The notes beneath the pieces were generated by a model. It made no database searches. It was not told the origin of the DNA and saw nothing but the letters and a program-made list of their open reading frames with translations. This document shows positions 59,489-64,000 of a stretch of DNA of 64,000 nucleotides, one piece after another. Source of the DNA: Pseudomonas syringae CC1557 (GTDB taxonomy: Bacteria > Pseudomonadota > Gammaproteobacteria > Pseudomonadales > Pseudomonadaceae); assembly GCF_000452705.1 (NCBI RefSeq), contig NZ_CP007014.1:5694025-5758024 (forward strand), given 5' to 3'. The first letter of the stretch is position 1. Every line of letters begins with the position of its first letter. The position numbers and the translations under genes are program-made.

Positions 59489-60859
59489 TTACTTGCCAAT
59501 ACAGAAGCTGGAGAAGATTCTGCCCAGCAGGTCATCTGAACTGAATGCGCCAGTAATCTCGCCAAGCGCCTGCTGGGCCTGGCGCAGATCTTCGGCCAAT
59601 AGCTCTCCGGCGCCTGCCAGGGTCAACTGGGCCCTGCCGTGCTCCAGAGAGTCACTGGCATGGCGCAACGCTTCGAGGTGGCGCCGACGAGCGCTGAAGC
59701 TGCTTTCAGAGGTCTGCTCGTAACCCATGCAGGCTTTGAGGTGTTCACGGAGCAATTCCAGACCCTCACCACCCGACCTGGCGCTCAGGCTAATGGTGAC
59801 GTGGCCATCGTCGCTTGTGAACAAGCCTACGTTATCGCCGCTCAGATCAGACTTGTTGCGGATCAACGTGACCTTGGCAGGGTCAGGGCGCTGCTCCAAA
59901 AACTCTGGCCACAGTGCAAAGGGATCCGCCGCTTCAGGTGCAGTTGCATCCACCACCAGCAGAATTCTGTCCGCTTCTCCTATCGCCTTGAGCGCACGTT
60001 GTACGCCGATCATTTCCACTTGATCTTCAGTGTTGCGCAGGCCTGCGGTGTCAACTACGTGGAGCGGCATGCCATCAATGTGGATATGTTCGCGTAGAAC
60101 ATCCCGGGTGGTGCCGGCAATCTCGGTAACGATGGCCGCTTCCCTACCCGCCAGCGCATTCAGCAGGCTCGATTTACCGGCGTTGGGGCGACCAGCGATC
60201 ACAACGGTCATGCCGTCACGTAGCAAGGCGCCCTGCCCGGCTTCGCGCAGCACTGTGGATAACTCAAGGCGCACATCATCGAGCATATTGAGAACATGCC
60301 CATCTGCAAGGAAGTCGATCTCCTCTTCCGGAAAGTCGATGGCGGCTTCTACGTAGATACGCAGGCTGATCAGTTTTTCAGTCAAGTTATCCACACGCTG
60401 GGAGAAAGCACCTTGCAGCGAGCGCAACGCATTGCGCGCTGCCTGTGCAGAACTGGCCTCGATCAAGTCAGCGATTGCCTCGGCCTGGGCCAGATCGAGC
60501 TTGTCATTAAGAAACGCGCGCTCACTGAATTCGCCAGGACGAGCCAGGCGGCTGCCTAATTGCAGGCAGCGCTGCAGTAGCATGTCCAGCACGATCGGGC
60601 CGCCGTGACCTTGAAGTTCCAGTACATCCTCGCCTGTGAATGAATTCGGGCCGGGAAAATACAGTGCAATGCCTTCATCGAGCACCTCACCCGCTTCATC
60701 GGAGAAAGGTCCGTAATGTGCGAATCGCGGTTTGGGTATTCGGCCAATAATCGCTTGAGCGGCCTTGCTCGCCAAAGGGCCCGAGACACGGACAATGCCG
60801 ACACCGCCGCGTCCTTGAGCAGTAGCAATGGCGGCGATGGTTTCACGAGGAACGTTCAT
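59489..60859 (-). CDS. mnmE: tRNA modification GTPase MnmE
   Basis: A 456-residue GTPase (formerly TrmE/ThdF) that acts with MnmG on tRNA U34. The folate-binding N-terminal domain (about 1-120) and helical middle flank a G domain (about 215-380) with [23 protein letters not shown] and IRNKSDL. It ends in the conserved FCIGK motif with the catalytic Cys. The start [10 protein letters not shown] is standard; the frame extends 14 codons farther upstream. Confidence 0.98.
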   Translation of the reverse strand: MNVPRETIAAIATAQGRGGVGIVRVSGPLASKAAQAIIGRIPKPRFAHYGPFSDEAGEVLDEGIALYFPGPNSFTGEDVLELQGHGGPIVLDMLLQRCLQLGSRLARPGEFSERAFLNDKLDLAQAEAIADLIEASSAQAARNALRSLQGAFSQRVDNLTEKLISLRIYVEAAIDFPEEEIDFLADGHVLNMLDDVRLELSTVLREAGQGALLRDGMTVVIAGRPNAGKSSLLNALAGREAAIVTEIAGTTRDVLREHIHIDGMPLHVVDTAGLRNTEDQVEMIGVQRALKAIGEADRILLVVDATAPEAADPFALWPEFLEQRPDPAKVTLIRNKSDLSGDNVGLFTSDDGHVTISLSARSGGEGLELLREHLKACMGYEQTSESSFSARRRHLEALRHASDSLEHGRAQLTLAGAGELLAEDLRQAQQALGEITGAFSSDDLLGRIFSSFCIGK

Positions 60860-60888
60860 GGTCCGGCTCCTGGACAAATAGCGGATAG

Positions 60889-60915
60889 CAAAACGCCCCA
60901 CGAGGGGGCGTCTTG
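60889..60915 (-). terminator. Terminator after yidC
   Basis: On the minus strand, GACGCCCC-CTCGT-GGGGCGTTTTGC forms a GC stem with a short T run, about 25 bases after the yidC stop and before mnmE. Confidence 0.85.
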
Positions 60916-60937
60916 TATAACGTGTTCACAGGTTAGA

Positions 60938-62623
60938 TCAGGCAGCTGCTTTCTTGGTAGCTGCTTCGATCTTGCGAGTGATGTATGCCTGCTGTGCGAT
61001 CGACAGGGTGTTGTTCACAACCCAGTACAGAACCAGACCAGCAGGGAACCACAGGAAGAAGAACGTGAAAATGATGGGCATCAATTTCATGACCTTGGCC
61101 TGCATAGGGTCCGGCGGAGTCGGGTTCAGACGCTGCTGGATAAACATGGTCGCGCCCATGATGATCGGCAGGATAAAGAACGGGTCTTTGATCGACAGGT
61201 CAGTTATCCACAGAATCCACGGAGCCTGACGCATTTCCACGCTTTCCAGGAGCACCCAGTACAACGAAAGGAAAACCGGCATCTGCACAAGAATAGGCAA
61301 GCATCCACCCAGCGGGTTGATCTTCTCTTTCTTGTACAGCTCCATCATCGCCTGGGACATTTTCTGGCGATCATCGCCATGTTGTTCCTTCAGCACTGCC
61401 AGCTTCGGGGCCACGGCGCGCATACGGGCCATGGACTTGTAGCTTGCGGCAGACAGCGGGAAGAACAGACCTTTGATCAACATCGTCAGAACGATGATCG
61501 ACCAGCCCCAGTTACCGAGTATCGCGTGGATATGTTGCAGCAGCCAGAAGATAGGCTGGGCAATGAACCACAGGAAACCGTAGTCGACTGTCAGCTCCAG
61601 ACCTGGGGATAACTCTTTGAGTACCGCCTGGCTTTTCGGACCTGCGTACAACGTGGCAGTGGTTTCACCCTGCGCGCCGGGCGCAACCGACAAGGTCGGG
61701 CTGGTGAAGCCGATGATGTAGTTGCCCTGGCTGTCTTTACGGGTCTGCACAAGGTTGGTGGCGTTGTGATCAGGAATCCACGCGGTCACGAAATAGTGCT
61801 GCAGCCATGCAACCCAGCCGCCCTGCACGGTTTCCTTGACCTGCCCCTTGTCGATGTCCTTCATCGACACTTTCTTGTACGGCTCGGCCGCGGTCCACAG
61901 TGCAGCGCCCAGATAGGTAGCTGTACCAGTTGCGGTCGTCGACGAAGGATCGGCACTGGCGTCACGCTTCAATTGCGCGAACAGGTTACCGGCCCAAGGC
62001 TGAGCGCTCTGGTTATCCACAACATAGGTCATGACCAGATCGTAAAGGCCGCGCTTGAACGTGAAGCGCTTGATGTAGTTGATGCCGTTTTCCGAGAATT
62101 TCAGCTCCACGACCATCGAATCCTGGCCGTCAGCCAGTTGATAAGTCTTTTGTGCGGAGGAATAAACCGGACGACCGGCAGCACGTGCATCAGGACCATT
62201 GGTACCCGTCAGGCCGCTTTGTGCCAGAAAAGTACGTTCGCCGCCGTTATCGAACAGCTGAAACGGAACATCCGGGCGGTCCTGACGACGTGGATACAGC
62301 GGCAGACGAAGCTGAACGACGTCACCACCTACCGGATCGATCGCCAGATCGAGCACGTCGGTCTTGACGTGGATAAGATCTTTGCTGGCTACGGCCGGAG
62401 TTTCAAGAGGTGCTGCGGCAGTGTTGGCCGTAGCGCTTGGAACATCGGCACTTGCAGAACCATTATTACCAGCAGCCGTGTCCGGAATGCCCGGTGCGGT
62501 GTTGCTGGCTGCAACATTCTGGGTCGGCATGGCAGCCTGGCCATAGTCTTGGTTCCATTTCAGAACCCCGACGTAGGTCACGATTGCCAGGGCGACGATC
62601 AGGATCGTGCGTTTAATATCCAT
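60938..62623 (-). CDS. yidC: Membrane protein insertase YidC
   Basis: A 561-residue insertase that places proteins in the inner membrane, alone or with SecYEG. It has an N-terminal helix (ILIVALAIVTYVGVL), a large periplasmic domain (about 60-340) and a conserved five-helix core (about 355-550) with the GGCLPILVQMPVF loop and the positively charged C-terminus KIEAATKKAAA. It follows yidD by 2 bases. Confidence 0.98.
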   Translation of the reverse strand: MDIKRTILIVALAIVTYVGVLKWNQDYGQAAMPTQNVAASNTAPGIPDTAAGNNGSASADVPSATANTAAAPLETPAVASKDLIHVKTDVLDLAIDPVGGDVVQLRLPLYPRRQDRPDVPFQLFDNGGERTFLAQSGLTGTNGPDARAAGRPVYSSAQKTYQLADGQDSMVVELKFSENGINYIKRFTFKRGLYDLVMTYVVDNQSAQPWAGNLFAQLKRDASADPSSTTATGTATYLGAALWTAAEPYKKVSMKDIDKGQVKETVQGGWVAWLQHYFVTAWIPDHNATNLVQTRKDSQGNYIIGFTSPTLSVAPGAQGETTATLYAGPKSQAVLKELSPGLELTVDYGFLWFIAQPIFWLLQHIHAILGNWGWSIIVLTMLIKGLFFPLSAASYKSMARMRAVAPKLAVLKEQHGDDRQKMSQAMMELYKKEKINPLGGCLPILVQMPVFLSLYWVLLESVEMRQAPWILWITDLSIKDPFFILPIIMGATMFIQQRLNPTPPDPMQAKVMKLMPIIFTFFFLWFPAGLVLYWVVNNTLSIAQQAYITRKIEAATKKAAA

Positions 62624-62625
62624 GA

Positions 62626-62871
62626 TTACTCGGCCATCGAAGAAGAACGGGAGGTGGGGACAGCTGGAACCGGGTCATAACCACCGGGATTCCACGGATG
62701 ACAGCGACCCAGGCGACGAATTGACAGCCAGCCACCGCGCAAAAGGCCATGATTATCGATGGCTTCATACGCGTAGCAGGAGCAACTGGGGTAGAAACGA
62801 CAGTGACTGGCCATCAGCGGGCTAATGGCATAGCGATAAAACTGGATCGGAACGAGTGCCAGTTTACGCAT
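62626..62871 (-). CDS. yidD: Membrane protein insertion efficiency factor YidD
   Basis: An 81-residue amphipathic protein with the conserved [14 protein letters not shown] and [15 protein letters not shown] motifs. It is thought to assist YidC. Its ATG overlaps the rnpA stop by 8 bases and it precedes yidC, in the usual operon. Confidence 0.95.
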   Translation of the reverse strand: MRKLALVPIQFYRYAISPLMASHCRFYPSCSCYAYEAIDNHGLLRGGWLSIRRLGRCHPWNPGGYDPVPAVPTSRSSSMAE

Positions 62872-63265
62872 CTGGACTGTCTACCCCTGCAGGTTCGGAG
62901 TTTGCTTGCGGAATGGGTCGGCTGCGCGCCAGACGTTTCCAGAGCTTGCCGAAATGCTGAATCAGTTCAGGGTTTTCTACGTCACCCAAACCTTTGCGCG
63001 CGACGATAACGATATCCCAACCGACCAAACTGTCTTGGTGTTGGCGAAATGATTCGCGCATCAGGCGTTTCAAACGATTGCGCTCGACGGAGAGTTTGAC
63101 GCTCTTTTTACCTATCACAAGCCCCAAACGGGGATGATCAAGGTCGTTATTGCGCGCAAGGAGCAGGAGATTTTTCCCCGGAACCTTGCCGGTAGGGGAG
63201 TCAAAGACTGCCTTGAAATGCCGGGGGGTCAGCAAACGCTTTTCCCGACTGAAGTCTCGACTCAC
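62864..63265 (-). CDS. rnpA: Ribonuclease P protein component
   Basis: A 133-residue basic protein subunit of RNase P, which matures the 5' ends of tRNAs. The conserved blocks are [13 protein letters not shown], the RNR motif ([16 protein letters not shown]) and [10 protein letters not shown]. The start was placed at a GTG (first residues [10 protein letters not shown]) 16 bases after the rpmH stop. The only SD-like sequence, AAGGAG, directly abuts this GTG with no spacer. An in-frame ATG at 63340, inside rpmH, gives a longer product. Confidence 0.88.
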   Translation of the reverse strand: MSRDFSREKRLLTPRHFKAVFDSPTGKVPGKNLLLLARNNDLDHPRLGLVIGKKSVKLSVERNRLKRLMRESFRQHQDSLVGWDIVIVARKGLGDVENPELIQHFGKLWKRLARSRPIPQANSEPAGVDSPDA

Positions 63266-63281
63266 CTCCTTGGCCGGTTTA

Positions 63282-63416
63282 TCAAACTGCCAGACGCTTA
63301 CGGCCTTTGGCACGACGACGCGAAAGGACTGCGCGACCATTTTTGGTGGCCATACGTGCACGGAAACCGTGGGTGCGGGCGCGCTTGATTGTGCTGGGTT
63401 GGAAAGTACGTTTCAT
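63282..63416 (-). CDS. rpmH: Ribosomal protein L34
   Basis: A 44-residue basic protein of the large ribosomal subunit, found by reading the sequence because it is short. It begins [19 protein letters not shown] and ends [12 protein letters not shown] before TGA, exactly the family pattern. It is the first gene of the rpmH-rnpA-yidD-yidC operon and is next to oriC. Confidence 0.98.
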
Positions 63417-63476
63417 GGCGTGTTACCTGGTTCGTCCACTACGGGCCGGAATGGCCCCCGTTTTAAGAGACCGGGG

Positions 63477-63505
63477 ATTCTAGAGAAAGCGGGCCCGCAG
63501 GTCAA
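63477..63505 (-). promoter_or_regulatory. Sigma70-type promoter of rpmH
   Basis: On the minus strand, TTGACC (63500-63505) and TAGAAT (63477-63482) are spaced by exactly 17 bases, about 60 bases before the rpmH start. Confidence 0.85.
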
Positions 63506-63589
63506 TTTCCAACCAGCTTTTCTTCATATACGTCTTTCAGGGGGCATTCGGCGTTCTTTCGTCACCTGAACGCGCTTCACGTCAGCTTA

Positions 63590-63940
63590 GTTATAGAAAT
63601 AAAAGAAAAAGAGTATTTAAAGCTTCTTTATAAAGCTTATAACTCTTACGCAGGGGATTTCTGTGGATAACTCTCTGAGAGCCTTTAAAAATGGCGTGTA
63701 CAGCGATTCAAAAGGCTGTCTAGAAACGGTGTTGAGCCTGTGTCGCACTGTCGGAAAAGCTGTGCATGGAACAGCGTTTTATCCACAGGTGAGTTGTCCA
63801 CAGGGTTCAGGGCTGACTTATGCAACGAGCTGAACCTATGTTATCCACAGACCTTAATCGATGACCGTTTGTCGTGTGGTCATCCTATAAATCGTTGATT
63901 TATAGCCGTCTGTGAGCAACCTACATGTGGATAAGTCGCC
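63590..63940. other. oriC: Chromosomal replication origin oriC
   Basis: An AT-rich unwinding region (about 63590-63650) is followed by four perfect DnaA boxes: TGTGGATAA at 63662 and 63926, and TTATCCACA at 63779 and 63841. A one-mismatch TTGTCCACA lies at 63794. Location between rpmH and the expected dnaA fits the Pseudomonas origin. dnaA itself starts beyond the window. Confidence 0.95.
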
Positions 63941-64000
63941 GTCGGATCGTTACAATGGCGGCTGTTTTTGCCTCACCGGCTTTCAACTCAGGGGATATCC
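63941..64000. promoter_or_regulatory. Probable dnaA promoter region
   Basis: TACAAT at 63951-63956 is a -10-like hexamer just after the DnaA box at 63926-63934. The nearby box is consistent with dnaA autoregulation. No convincing -35 hexamer is seen and the dnaA start is not in the window. Confidence 0.4.

Noticed and set aside
59048..59544. Plus-strand frames of 67-68 codons between mnmG and mnmE.
   Set aside because: They lie over the origin-like sequence, with no ribosome site or family features.

Overview
The window is a GC-rich chromosomal segment of a Pseudomonas, most likely of the P. syringae group. It ends at the replication origin, just short of dnaA. The organism call rests on the gene order glmS-glmR-glmU / atpCDGAHFEBI / parB-parA / rsmG-mnmG / mnmE / yidC-yidD-rnpA-rpmH / oriC (the order at the dnaA end of Pseudomonas chromosomes), on protein-level resemblance throughout, and on dispersed intergenic palindromes. 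No tRNA, rRNA, transposase, phage gene or CRISPR array was seen.

Layout. 1-8.5 kb: 3' end of uvrD, a Tim44-like protein, an orphan SUKH protein, a cation/proton antiporter, an acyl-CoA thioesterase, pdxY and small conserved genes. 8.5-22.1 kb: a zinc-starvation region. Three Zur-box-like palindromes (10432-10444, 12150-12162, 22129-22141) precede a COG0523 GTPase/DUF1826 pair, a divergent small secreted protein, a Tat-type cell-wall amidase, and a four-gene operon of three SPFH (HflK/HflC-like) proteins plus a P1B-type metal ATPase. A perfect parS site and two lipid genes (cls, cfa) lie within this stretch. 22.1-29.2 kb: opgD, a FixJ/FixL-like two-component pair, and an ABC importer with a fused double permease but no binding protein. 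29.6-42.8 kb: three chemoreceptors, a manganese catalase, a diiron-oxidase-like/methyltransferase gene pair, a VOC protein and an MFS transporter. 43-64 kb: the conserved origin-proximal core, mostly on the minus strand. If oriC is at the right end, this core is transcribed in the direction of replication.

How the genes work together. GlmS and GlmU make UDP-GlcNAc, with a DeoR-type regulator beside glmS. The complete F1Fo ATP synthase operon has a clear sigma70-type promoter. ParA/ParB have a target parS about 42 kb away in this same window. MnmG and MnmE form one tRNA-modifying complex. RnpA, YidD, YidC and RpmH form the usual cluster next to the origin.

Most notable observations: (1) the Zur-box-associated SPFH/P-type ATPase operon, with a His-rich N-terminus on one SPFH protein and an unusual eighth transmembrane motif in the ATPase; (2) a degenerate, collinear copy of the oriC sequence between mnmG and mnmE; (3) a two-gene haem-oxygenase-like diiron enzyme plus methyltransferase operon of unknown product. 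All homology statements come from reading motifs and translations; no database search was run.
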